Positions 7,233-16,704 of a stretch of DNA of 64,000 bases are shown piece after piece. The notes beneath the pieces are model-generated. The model ran no database searches. It was not told the origin of the DNA and worked only from the letters and a program-made list of their open reading frames with translations. A program made the position numbers and the translations under genes. This stretch comes from Eleftheria terrae. Its GTDB lineage: Bacteria; Pseudomonadota; Gammaproteobacteria; Burkholderiales; Burkholderiaceae_C. The first letter of the stretch is position 1. Each line of letters opens with the position of its first letter. The stretch covers positions 620,001-684,000 of the forward strand of contig NZ_CP106952.1 of NCBI RefSeq assembly GCF_030419005.1, written 5' to 3'.

Positions 7233-10200
7233 ATGGAGTGGACTCGCGAAATGGCCTCCACCGAGCTGGCGCCAGCGCCGCACCCCGACCCCGAGGCGTC
7301 CTTGTCCGCCTTGCCCTGGACCCTGCTGCCGCGCCAGGAAGCGGCGGCGCTGCAGCACCTTGCCGCCCGCCACGACGTCAGCGCCCTCGCCTGGCTGGGG
7401 GCTGTCTGGTGCAGCCTGCTGGTGCGCTACTTCCATGACCAGGCACCGGAGCTGGTGTTGCTGCCTGGCGCGCCCGCGCCGGGCGGGCCGGGGCCGGGCG
7501 CCTTGCCGGAAGCCAGCCGCCGGCTGACGTTCCGCGTCAGTCCCTGGCTCTCGCCGCTGGCCGTCGCGCGCAGCCTGAGCTGCGATGCAGGCGGCGCGTC
7601 GCTGAGCGGGGAGGGCTCAGCGCTGCTGTGGAGCGATGCGGGGGCGGCCTCGTCCGATGCTGCGGCCGCCGGGCGGCCGGGGCCCGGCCAGGCGGCCTTG
7701 GTGCTGCAGGTGCAGTCAGAGGCGGGAAGCGGTGCTGCCGGCCTGGCACTGCGCATCCTCTTCAGCCCCATACGACATGCAGCGCGAGTGATCGAGCGTT
7801 TGCAGGCCCACCTGCTGCACCTGCTGCAGGCGAGCTTGCGCGAACCTGGGCAGGCGCTGGGCCGGCTGCCCTTCATGCCGCAGGAGGAGCGACAAGCGCT
7901 GCTCGATCCGCTGGCCTCGCTGCCGGTGGAGCTCGATCCCGCCGACACGCTGGCGCGCCTGTTCGAGCGACAGGTCGCCGCCACACCGGGGCAGCTGGCG
8001 CTGGAGTACGGCGACCAGTCGCTGACCTACCGCGAGCTCGACGCACAAGCCGATCGCCTGGCGCAACGCCTGCTGGCCGCGCACCGGCGCGTGCGGGGTG
8101 CCGACCTCGCGCCGGGCACCCCGGTGGCGCTGCTGTTCGAGCGCGGGCTGGCCCGCATGGTGGCCACCCTGGCGGTGCTGAAGGCGGGAGGGGCCTTCCT
8201 GCCGCTCGACCCGGTGCAGCCCGATGCGCGCCTGGCCCGCATCCTGGGCGAGATCGCCCCGCCGCTCGCACTCACCGAGCGCGCGCTCCACGACCGGCTG
8301 TGGCAGGCCGGGGCGGCTGCCGGTGTGGCACCGGCCTGGCCGGCGGAGGCGGTGCTGCAGCTGGACCCGACGCCGGCCGAGCCGCCGCCGCCTGGTGTGC
8401 GGCTGCAGCCGGCGCGGCCGCCGCGTGCGGGCGACCTGGCCTACATCATCTGCACCTCCGGCTCCACCGGGCAGCCCAAAGGCGTGATGGTGGAGCACGG
8501 CAGCGTCTGCCGGCTGGCGCGCGACCTGTGGGCACGCTTCGGGCTGGCGCCCGGCGTGCGGGTGCTGCAGTTCGCGTCCTTCTCCTTCGATGCCTCGGTG
8601 TATGAGTGGGTCGGTACGCTGAGCGCCGGCGCCACGCTGGTGGTGGCCGCCCCCCACGACCTGCCGCCCTATGCCGACATCACCGAGACACTGGACCGCC
8701 AGCGCATCCATGTCGCGCTGCTGTTTCCCAGCGTGCTGCGCACTGCGCGCGACCACCCGTTGCCCCATCTGCGGCTGCTCGGCTCGGCTGGCGAAGCCTG
8801 CACGCCGGACATCGTGCGCCGCTGGGCCGGCGGCCGCACGCTGATGAATCTCTACGGCCCCACCGAGGCCACCGTGGCCTGCACGGCAGCCGTGCTCGCA
8901 GCGGGTGACCTGCCCCATCTCGGCAAGGCCATCGCCGGGCACCGCGTGCTGGTGCTCAATCGCTGGCTGGAGCCGCTGCCGCCGGGGGTGGTGGGCGAGC
9001 TGTGCCTCACCGGGCCGGGCCTGGCCCGGGGCTACTGGGCACGGCCGGCCGTCACGGCCGAGCGTTTCGTGGCCCTGCCGGGGCACCTGCGCCTGCCCGC
9101 CACGCGCGACGGCGAGCGGCTGTACCGCACCGGCGACCTGGCACGGCTCGACTTCGGTGGCCGGCTCGAGCATGTCGGCCGGGCCGACCTGCAGGTGAAG
9201 ATCCGCGGCCACCGTGTGGAGCTGGGCGACATCGAATGGCACCTGGCCGCGGACGCGCGGCTGCGCGAAAGCGCGGTGGCCTACCATCCGGCGACCGGCG
9301 AGACGGCCGCCCGGCTGGTCGCCTACTACGCCCTGGCGCCAGGGGTGGACCTGCCGGCCGAGACGCTGGCCGCCGAGCTGGACACTGCGCTGCGCCGGCA
9401 GCTGCCGCCCTACATGCTGCCGCAGCACTATGTCCGGCTGCCCTGCCTGCCGCTCACCGAGCACGGCAAGATCAACCGCCGGGCTCTGTTGCAGCAGGAC
9501 TGGCGGGCTGCGCTGCGAGCGCCGCCCACCGCGGCCGCGACGCCCGGGGCCGAAGGCAAGGAAAGCCTGCTGCAGGCCGTTTGGCGGGAGCTGCTCGGCC
9601 TGCCCGAGATCGGGCTCGACCAGAACTTCTACAGCCTGGGCGGCGACTCCATCTCGGTCATGCGCATGGTTGCCAAGGCCGAGGAGCGGGGCTTGCGCAT
9701 CACCGGCATGCAGGTGGCGCGGCATCCCGACATTCGCAGCCTGGCCACCGTGGCGGTGCCGCTGCAGGCGATGGCAGGCGCCGATGCCGATGCCCATGCC
9801 GCTGCGGCAGCGCTGCCGCTGGGGCTGGCTTTCGAGCTCACGCCCATACAGCACTGGTTCTTCGAGCAGGACTTTGCCCAGCCCGCCTTCTTCAGCCAAT
9901 GCCAGGTGGTGCGCCTGCGCGAGCCCGACCGGGCGCGCCTGCAGGCTGCGCTGGGCCACCTGTTCCTGCGCCATCCCGCCCTGCGCATCGGCTTTCCCGG
10001 GCGGGGCGGGCAACGTCGGCAGGCCTACCTGCCCGACGTCGAGCCGCCGCGCCTGCTGCAGGCACGTCTGGGCGAGGGGCTGGCTGCGGCAGAGGCCGAC
10101 GCGGCGGCGCAGGCGGTGTACCAGCGCTGGCTGGGTGGCTTCGACTTCGAGCGCGGCAAGACTGCCTGCTGGGGCCTGCTGCAAGGCCATCCCGACGGAC

Positions 10201-13200
10201 AGGCGCGCCTGTTCATCGGCCTGCACCACCTGGTGTGCGACGGCGTCTCCTGGCGCATCCTGCTCGACGACCTGGAGCGGCTGTACCTCGGCCGGCCGCT
10301 GGCCGCCCCCGGCACGCCGCCGCATCTCTGGCGCCAGGCACTGCAAGCCTATGCCGAACGGCCGCAGACGCTGGCCCAGCTCGGGCATTGGCACCAGACG
10401 CTGGAGCAGGCCGCCGGCTTCCGGCTGCCCGGTGCGCCGGGTGGCGGGCGCCAGGCCAAGGCCGAACTGCGGCGGGTGAGGCCGCTGGCCGAGGTATTGC
10501 CGAGGCGGGATGCGACCGCGGGCGAGGCCCGCATGGCGCTGCTGCTGTGTGCCTTCGCGCAGGCGCTCTCTGCCTGGACCGGATCGAGCCGGGTGGCGTT
10601 CCAGCTCGAAGGCCACGGCCGCGAGGCATGCGTGCAGGCAGCGCCGGAGCGCAGCGTGGGCTGGTACACCGCGCTGTTCCCCTTTGCGGTGGAGCTGGGC
10701 GACGCCGTCACGCCGGTGGCCGCCTTCGAGGCGGTCCGCCGCTGCTGGCAGCAGGTGCCGGACCGCGGCCTGTCGTATGGCGTGCTGCGCCACTGCCATC
10801 CCGACCCGCAGGTGCGGGCCGGGCTGGCCCGCCCGGTGCCGCCGGTGGTCTTCAATTTCCTCGGCAGCTTCCGCAACGCGCCGGGGGCCGGCGGCGACGG
10901 CTGGCGGCTGTACGACGAGAACGCGGCGCAGGACGTGTCGGCGCCGGAGGACGGCCTCCACGCGCTGCTCGAATTCAACTGCTCGGTGGTGGACGAGGAC
11001 TTTGTCTGCCACGTCGGCTATGCCCGGCCCCGGCTGGCAGAGGCCGAGGTGGCGCAGCTGGCCGAGCGCTTCCTGGCGCAGGCACGGGCGCTGTCGCTGG
11101 CCCTGGCATCTCCCGATCCGGCGGCGGCGCAGGGCCGGCGCATCGTCAAGGCCTATCCACTGACGCCGCTGCAGGAAGGCATGCTGTTCCACCAGCAGCT
11201 CACGCCGCAGCTCGACACCTACTTCGTGCAGGCGGTCTGGCGCTATGGGGCGGTGCCCGACCGGCATCGCATGGAGCAGGCCTGGCGGCGCGCCTGCGAC
11301 GAGGTGGATGCCCTGCGCACCTTCTTCGTCTGGCAGGCGCCGGCCCGGCCCCTGCAGTACGTGGTCGATCATGCGGCGCTCGAGTGGCGCTGGACCGACC
11401 TGTCGCAGCTGGCACCCGCCGAGCAGGATGAATGCATCGAGCGCCTGATCGACGAAGACCGCGCCACGCCCTTCCAGCTCGACCGTCCGGGCCTGCTGCG
11501 GCTGCACTGGCTGCAGCGCAGCGAGCGTTGCTGCGAACTGCTCTGGAGCCATCACCACCTGATCCTGGACGGCTGGTCGCAACCGCTGCTGTTGGCCCGG
11601 GTGCACCGGCTCTATGCCGAGGGACCGCAGCCGGGGGTGGACAAGGAGGCGGCCGGCTTCGAGGACTTCGTGCAGCTGGTGCAGCGCCACGACGGCCGTG
11701 CCGCCCGCCGGCATTTCGAGACCCGCCTGGCCGCCGCAGCCGACTGGCGGACCGAGCTGCCCGCCGGCGATCGCCGCCAGCCCTTGGACCCGCTCAAGCC
11801 GGTCACGCGGCAGGCTGAAGTCCAGCTTGGCATGCCGGCGGCGCCGCTGCTGCCCGACGCCCCGCTGCGCCGGGTGGAGGGCATCACGCCGGGCACGGCC
11901 GTGCTGTTTGCCTTCGGTGCGGTGCTGTCGGCCTGCAACGAAGGGCGGCCCTGCCTCTTCGGCACCACGCTGAGCGGACGCAACCATGACCTGCCCGGCC
12001 TGCATGGCATGGTGGGCATGGCCATCAACACCCTGCCGGTGCTGTTCCAGCCCGACCTGTCGGCCGACCTGCGCAGCCATTTGCGCGCCATGCAGTGGCA
12101 GATCAGCGAGCTCAACGAGCACAGCCTGCACCCGCTGCGCGACATCGCCGCGCCCTCGGGCCGGGGTCCGCTGCAGTTCAACGCGCTGGTGGTCTTCGAG
12201 AACTACCCGGGGCAGGACGCCGTCGGTGAAGGCGACCTGCGTGCGGAACTCGTGCGCGAGGTCGAGAAGACCGGCTATCCGCTCACCGTGGTCTGCCGCC
12301 TCCGTGGTGACAGCCTGGACCTGCGCTTGATCTACGACCTCGATGTCTTCACCCCGCTGGCCGTGCAGCGCATCGCCCGGCAGCTGCGGCAGGTGCTGCT
12401 GCAGGCCGCCCACTGCCCCGAGCTGCCTTATGCCCGGTTGCAGGTGGTGGATGGGGAGGACCTGGCCTGGCTGCAGCAGGTGCTGACCGGCCCGCCCTTG
12501 CAGCACCGCGCTACGCGCATCGAGGATGTCTTCCGCGCCCAGGTGGCGCGCCACCCGCAACGCGACGCCGTCGTCTCGCATGCCGGGCAACGCCACAGCT
12601 ACCGCGACATCGACCAGGCCTCCGACGAGGTGGCCGACCTGCTGCGGCGTACCCGCTGCCTGCCTGGCGAGCTGGTGGCGGTGGCCGGCGAGCGTTCGGC
12701 GGAGCTGGTGTGCGCCCTGCTCGGCATCCTGAAGGCCGGCTGCGCCTACCTGCCGCTGGACCTTGGCTCGCCGCCGGCCCGCAACCGCGCCATCCTGCAG
12801 GACGGCCGCATCGCCCGGCTGCTGGCCCTGCACGACGATGCCGAGCGCATCGCCGGGCCGGCGCTGATGGAAACCTGCCGCCTGGGCCGCTGGCGCCTGT
12901 TGCTGTGCGCCACCGGCGAGCTGACCGCTCCGATGCGGCCGGCCTCCACGGCACCGGGCCGCGCAGGCCCGGGGGGCGCCGGCGCAGGCGAGGCGCTCGC
13001 CTATGTGATGTACACCTCCGGCTCCACCGGCGCCCCCAAGGGCGTGATGGTTCCGCACCGCGGCGTGTTGCGGCTGGTGCTGCAGCCGAACTACTGCCGG
13101 CTCGACGAGCACACCCGGCTGCTGCAGGTCAACACGCCGGGCTTCGACGCCAGCACCTTCGAGATCTGGGGCACCCTGCTCAATGGCGGCACGCTCTACC

Positions 13201-15758
13201 CGGTGCCGACCGAGGTGGTGCTCGACCCGCGCCGGCTCGGCGCGGCGCTGCGGGAGCAGCGCATCGACACGCTGCTGCTCAGCACGCCGCTGTGCCACCG
13301 GCTGGTGCAGGAGGACGTCGCGCTGTTCGCGCCGCTGCGGCAGCTGCTCACCGGTGGCGACGTGCTGCAGCCGGCAGTGGCACGGGCCCTGCGGGCGGCC
13401 CACCCGGGGCTGCTGTTCGTCAACGGCTACGGCCCGACCGAGAACACCACCTACACGAGCTGCTTTGCGGTGCAGCAGCGGCACGACCGGCCGGTGCCCA
13501 TTGGCCGCCCGCTGCCGGGCACCCGTTGCCTCGTGCTGGACGAGCAGATGCGGCCGGTGCCGGTCGGCGCGGCTGGTGAGCTGTACGTCGGCGGCGCCGG
13601 GCTGGCGCTGGGCTACCTGAACCGGCCGGCCGAGACCACGGCCCGCTTCCTGCCAGTGCCGACCCATCTGGCCACGGCCGACACGCCTGCAGGCGCCCGC
13701 CTCTACTGCACCGGCGACCAGGTGCGGGTGCTGGAAGACGGCTCGCTCGACTACCTGGGCCGGCTCGACCTGCAGCTCAAGATCCGCGGCCACCGGGTGG
13801 AGCCGGGCGAGGTGGAAGTCCAGCTGGCACAACATCCCGCGGTCGCCGAGGCGGCGGTCCTGTGGCGCCGCGGCGATGAGCCGGGCAGCGGCTGGTTGCT
13901 GGCCTGCTACAGCACGGTCGAGTCGGCAGCCGCCAGGCGGGACGCGGACCTGCAGGCGGACTTCGACAGCTTCCTGCGCGAGCGCTTGCCGCGCTCCATG
14001 CAACCGCAGCGCTACCTGCGCCTGCCGCAGCTGCCGCGCGTCCCCAGCGGCAAGCTGGACCGGGCAGCACTACACGCCCTGGCCCCGGCTGCCGATGTGC
14101 TGCCGGCCGACGTGCAGCCGGCTGGGCGAAGCGAAGCCGAAGAGGTGCTGGCCGCCGTGTGGCAAACCTGCTTGAAGCTGGAGCGGGTGGGCCACGAGCA
14201 CAGCTTCTTTGCCCTGGGTGGCGACTCGCTGGTGGCGATCCAGGTCGCTTCGCTGCTGAGGCAGCAGGGCTGGCAGCTCGGCGTGTCCGAGCTGCTGCGC
14301 GGCGGCACCCTGCCGGCCTGCAGCCAGCTGATGCAAAAGATCCGCCAGGGTTCGGCGGACCGGCCCGCGCCGGTCGGATGGCAACCGCAGGCGGGCCAGG
14401 CGTATCCGCTCAGCCCGGTGCAGTACCGCTTCTTCCGCCGGGCGCTGGCCCATCCGCACCATTTCCTGATCCCGCTGGCGGTGCGGCTGGCGGCGCCCCT
14501 CACGGCGGCGCAGCTGCCCGGCCTGCTGGCCCGGGCGCTGGCGGGCCAGGACGCCCACCAGGTGCATTTCCGGCGCGACCCCGACACCGGCGCGCTGAGC
14601 CAGGTCTGGCGCGACTGGGAGCCGCCGGACTACTTCTCGTCGGTCGACCTGGGCGGCGTCGCGGTGGAGCAGCACCGCGACCGGGTGGCCGAGCACGCCC
14701 GGGCGCTGCAGCACAGCTTCGACCTGTGGCGCGGCCCCTTGTTCAGGGTGGTGCTGTTCGAGCACTTCGAAGGCCGGCCCACGCCTGTGCTGTACCTGCT
14801 GTTCCATCACCTGGTGGCTGACGGCGTCTCGATGCGCCTGCTGCTCGACCGGCTGCGTGAGGAAGCGCTGCAGCCCGGTCCGGACACCGCCGGCCGGCCG
14901 GCCGGGCGCACCTCCTACCTGCAGTGGTGCCAGCAACTGCAGCGGCACGCCGCCAGCCGGGACTGGACCGAGTGCCGCCGCCACTGGGCGGCGCAGCTTG
15001 GGTCGGCGGAGCACCGGGAGCCGGCTGTGCCGGCGCCCCGGCACAGCGAGATGGCGAGCGCCGACTGCCTGCTGCTCGAGGGTGCCGGGGCGCTGCAGGC
15101 GTTTGCCGAGGCAGCCGCGGCTGCGCAGGTGTCGCCGTTCACCGTGTGGCTGGCGCTGTTTCTCGACGCCTTGCGCGAGGTGGCGCCGGACATTGCCACC
15201 GTGCACCTGCAGACGGCGCAACGCGAGGCCGGCTTCGACAGGCTGGAGGTCGACCTGCACGCGACGCTCGGCTACTTCTCGGCCGCGCTGCCGCTGCAGG
15301 TCAGCGCGGCCGGGGCGCAGGCGCCCGGCGCGCTGCTGGACGCCGGGCGCCTGCAGCGGCTGGCGCAGCGCCTGCAGGCCCTGCCCGAGCAGGGCCTGGA
15401 CTACCTGGTGCTGCGCTACCTGCTGCCCGAGATGGACCCGCAGTGCCCGCCGCTGCACGACCCCACCCGGGTGATGTTCCATTACCTGGGCGAAGACCCG
15501 CTCGCGCGCAGCGATGATTTCTATACGCCGGTGGACCTGGACACCGGCCCGTCCACCGACCCGCGCAACGTCTCGAACTACCTGCTCAACGTCACGCTCA
15601 CCCGGCGCGCCGACAGCCTGGCGGCGCGCTTCTACTACAGCCCGGCGCATGTCCCGGCCGCCCAGGTGCAGCGCCTGCAGGACCGCCTGCAGGAAGCGGC
15701 CTGCTTGGAGGTGCAACGGGTGTCCCACCGCTTGTACATTCAAAGGCCAGACGAATGA
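7233..15758 (+). CDS. Two-module NRPS: partial C-A-PCP-E-C-A-PCP-degenerate E (here NRPS-A)
   Basis: About 2841 residues. Residues 1-215 match only the C-terminal lobe of a condensation domain and lack HHxxxDG. A1 spans 233-753. PCP1 is LGGDS with Ser806. An epimerization domain (870-1300) has HHLVCDG at 998 and EGHGRE at 1126. C2 (1310-1746) has HHLILDG at 1441, A2 spans 1764-2283, and PCP2 has Ser2332. A last epimerization-like domain (2390-2836) keeps HHLVADG at 2525 but has no EGHGRE. Hand-read A2 code is about DAFLLGGTYK, Val-like; A1 reads about DAYLGALVAK and is unassigned. There is no thioesterase. The frame is open from 7107; ATG 7233 or 7251 is likelier, since homology starts there, but neither has a good ribosome site. 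The stop overlaps the glycosyltransferase start as ATGA. Confidence 0.9.
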   Translation: MEWTREMASTELAPAPHPDPEASLSALPWTLLPRQEAAALQHLAARHDVSALAWLGAVWCSLLVRYFHDQAPELVLLPGAPAPGGPGPGALPEASRRLTFRVSPWLSPLAVARSLSCDAGGASLSGEGSALLWSDAGAASSDAAAAGRPGPGQAALVLQVQSEAGSGAAGLALRILFSPIRHAARVIERLQAHLLHLLQASLREPGQALGRLPFMPQEERQALLDPLASLPVELDPADTLARLFERQVAATPGQLALEYGDQSLTYRELDAQADRLAQRLLAAHRRVRGADLAPGTPVALLFERGLARMVATLAVLKAGGAFLPLDPVQPDARLARILGEIAPPLALTERALHDRLWQAGAAAGVAPAWPAEAVLQLDPTPAEPPPPGVRLQPARPPRAGDLAYIICTSGSTGQPKGVMVEHGSVCRLARDLWARFGLAPGVRVLQFASFSFDASVYEWVGTLSAGATLVVAAPHDLPPYADITETLDRQRIHVALLFPSVLRTARDHPLPHLRLLGSAGEACTPDIVRRWAGGRTLMNLYGPTEATVACTAAVLAAGDLPHLGKAIAGHRVLVLNRWLEPLPPGVVGELCLTGPGLARGYWARPAVTAERFVALPGHLRLPATRDGERLYRTGDLARLDFGGRLEHVGRADLQVKIRGHRVELGDIEWHLAADARLRESAVAYHPATGETAARLVAYYALAPGVDLPAETLAAELDTALRRQLPPYMLPQHYVRLPCLPLTEHGKINRRALLQQDWRAALRAPPTAAATPGAEGKESLLQAVWRELLGLPEIGLDQNFYSLGGDSISVMRMVAKAEERGLRITGMQVARHPDIRSLATVAVPLQAMAGADADAHAAAAALPLGLAFELTPIQHWFFEQDFAQPAFFSQCQVVRLREPDRARLQAALGHLFLRHPALRIGFPGRGGQRRQAYLPDVEPPRLLQARLGEGLAAAEADAAAQAVYQRWLGGFDFERGKTACWGLLQGHPDGQARLFIGLHHLVCDGVSWRILLDDLERLYLGRPLAAPGTPPHLWRQALQAYAERPQTLAQLGHWHQTLEQAAGFRLPGAPGGGRQAKAELRRVRPLAEVLPRRDATAGEARMALLLCAFAQALSAWTGSSRVAFQLEGHGREACVQAAPERSVGWYTALFPFAVELGDAVTPVAAFEAVRRCWQQVPDRGLSYGVLRHCHPDPQVRAGLARPVPPVVFNFLGSFRNAPGAGGDGWRLYDENAAQDVSAPEDGLHALLEFNCSVVDEDFVCHVGYARPRLAEAEVAQLAERFLAQARALSLALASPDPAAAQGRRIVKAYPLTPLQEGMLFHQQLTPQLDTYFVQAVWRYGAVPDRHRMEQAWRRACDEVDALRTFFVWQAPARPLQYVVDHAALEWRWTDLSQLAPAEQDECIERLIDEDRATPFQLDRPGLLRLHWLQRSERCCELLWSHHHLILDGWSQPLLLARVHRLYAEGPQPGVDKEAAGFEDFVQLVQRHDGRAARRHFETRLAAAADWRTELPAGDRRQPLDPLKPVTRQAEVQLGMPAAPLLPDAPLRRVEGITPGTAVLFAFGAVLSACNEGRPCLFGTTLSGRNHDLPGLHGMVGMAINTLPVLFQPDLSADLRSHLRAMQWQISELNEHSLHPLRDIAAPSGRGPLQFNALVVFENYPGQDAVGEGDLRAELVREVEKTGYPLTVVCRLRGDSLDLRLIYDLDVFTPLAVQRIARQLRQVLLQAAHCPELPYARLQVVDGEDLAWLQQVLTGPPLQHRATRIEDVFRAQVARHPQRDAVVSHAGQRHSYRDIDQASDEVADLLRRTRCLPGELVAVAGERSAELVCALLGILKAGCAYLPLDLGSPPARNRAILQDGRIARLLALHDDAERIAGPALMETCRLGRWRLLLCATGELTAPMRPASTAPGRAGPGGAGAGEALAYVMYTSGSTGAPKGVMVPHRGVLRLVLQPNYCRLDEHTRLLQVNTPGFDASTFEIWGTLLNGGTLYPVPTEVVLDPRRLGAALREQRIDTLLLSTPLCHRLVQEDVALFAPLRQLLTGGDVLQPAVARALRAAHPGLLFVNGYGPTENTTYTSCFAVQQRHDRPVPIGRPLPGTRCLVLDEQMRPVPVGAAGELYVGGAGLALGYLNRPAETTARFLPVPTHLATADTPAGARLYCTGDQVRVLEDGSLDYLGRLDLQLKIRGHRVEPGEVEVQLAQHPAVAEAAVLWRRGDEPGSGWLLACYSTVESAAARRDADLQADFDSFLRERLPRSMQPQRYLRLPQLPRVPSGKLDRAALHALAPAADVLPADVQPAGRSEAEEVLAAVWQTCLKLERVGHEHSFFALGGDSLVAIQVASLLRQQGWQLGVSELLRGGTLPACSQLMQKIRQGSADRPAPVGWQPQAGQAYPLSPVQYRFFRRALAHPHHFLIPLAVRLAAPLTAAQLPGLLARALAGQDAHQVHFRRDPDTGALSQVWRDWEPPDYFSSVDLGGVAVEQHRDRVAEHARALQHSFDLWRGPLFRVVLFEHFEGRPTPVLYLLFHHLVADGVSMRLLLDRLREEALQPGPDTAGRPAGRTSYLQWCQQLQRHAASRDWTECRRHWAAQLGSAEHREPAVPAPRHSEMASADCLLLEGAGALQAFAEAAAAAQVSPFTVWLALFLDALREVAPDIATVHLQTAQREAGFDRLEVDLHATLGYFSAALPLQVSAAGAQAPGALLDAGRLQRLAQRLQALPEQGLDYLVLRYLLPEMDPQCPPLHDPTRVMFHYLGEDPLARSDDFYTPVDLDTGPSTDPRNVSNYLLNVTLTRRADSLAARFYYSPAHVPAAQVQRLQDRLQEAACLEVQRVSHRLYIQRPDE

Positions 15759-16672
15759 CCATCCACGAATACTCCCCGTTCTTCAACGAGCACACCGCGC
15801 TGGAGATCAAGCTGCGCGAATCGGCCCGCTGGGTCGACCGGCTGGTGCTTTGCGAGGCCGACCACACTTACAGCCATGTGCCGAAGGCAGCCAGCTTTGC
15901 CGCCTTCCGGGCCCGCCAGCCGGCCATGGAGCAGCTCGCCGCCAAGGTGGACTACCGCTGGCTGGAGGCGGCCGGCCTGTTCCGCCCGGTGCCGCCGCAG
16001 CAGATCTACTACGACCCCACGCGCCACGGCCGCGACGGCTTCGACCGCTGGTACTGGGAGCTGCTGGGCGGCAATGCCGCCTACCACAACGAAGCGGTGC
16101 AGCGCAGCCATGCCACCCGCTGCCTGGCGGGCCAGGTGGAAGACGAGGACATCGTCATCCTGTCGGACCTCGACGAGGTGCTCGACAGCCGGCATGCCGA
16201 TCGCATCGTGGAGGAGACGCGCAAGCGCGGCGTCATCACCGTCAAGCTGCATTACTCGGTGTTCTATCTGAACCTCTTCACCGCCAGCAACCACGGCATG
16301 CCGGACTTCAGCTACCGCGTGTACGTGATGACGGGCCGCTTCTTCAAGACCCTGCCTTTCACGCCCGACTACCTGCGCAAGCGCGGCATCGAAGGCGGCT
16401 TCCTCAACGAGATCCACTGCCTGGAAGAGCCCGCCGGATTCCACCATTCCTGGCTGGACCACCAGCGCACCGCGCTGGACAAGCTCAAGGCCTTCGAGGC
16501 GAATGTGGCCGACCGCAGCATCATCGACCGCGGCTACATCGACCGCTGCCTGCAGGACCGCCGGCTGCACTATCTCGATGCCCGCCTCTACATCGATGAC
16601 GGCAAGCCCTTCCTGGGCGCCTTGCAGGAGATGGACACCGCCGGCCTGTGGGCCACCGAGCCGGCCGCCTGA
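15755..16672 (+). CDS. GT17-family glycosyltransferase
   Basis: A 305-residue protein of glycosyltransferase family 17, the family of eukaryotic beta-1,4-mannosyl-glycoprotein N-acetylglucosaminyltransferase. It opens with EYSPFFNEHTALEIKLRE and carries a DxD-type nucleotide-sugar motif, SDLDEV, with Asp138 and Asp140. Bacterial members usually work on surface glycans with unproven donors. The start ATG overlaps the NRPS-A stop by four bases (ATGA), so translation is coupled and a role on the same product is inferred: glycosylation of the peptide or its carrier-bound intermediate. It ends 32 bases from the convergent NRPS gene. Family call is firm; donor and acceptor are unknown. Confidence 0.85.
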   Translation: MTIHEYSPFFNEHTALEIKLRESARWVDRLVLCEADHTYSHVPKAASFAAFRARQPAMEQLAAKVDYRWLEAAGLFRPVPPQQIYYDPTRHGRDGFDRWYWELLGGNAAYHNEAVQRSHATRCLAGQVEDEDIVILSDLDEVLDSRHADRIVEETRKRGVITVKLHYSVFYLNLFTASNHGMPDFSYRVYVMTGRFFKTLPFTPDYLRKRGIEGGFLNEIHCLEEPAGFHHSWLDHQRTALDKLKAFEANVADRSIIDRGYIDRCLQDRRLHYLDARLYIDDGKPFLGALQEMDTAGLWATEPAA

Positions 16673-16704
16673 GGTGGCGCGCGTCCGGGCGCCGGCGGCG
16701 GGCA

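Noticed and set aside
7716..14003. Minus-strand open frame of 2095 codons opposite NRPS-A
   Set aside because: It is rich in His, Arg, Gln and Ala with no domain or motif, and mirrors the codon pattern of the real gene. It is a shadow caused by high GC.
16673..16704. Terminator between the GT17 and NRPS-E genes
   Set aside because: The 32-base convergent gap has no stem with a T-tract.
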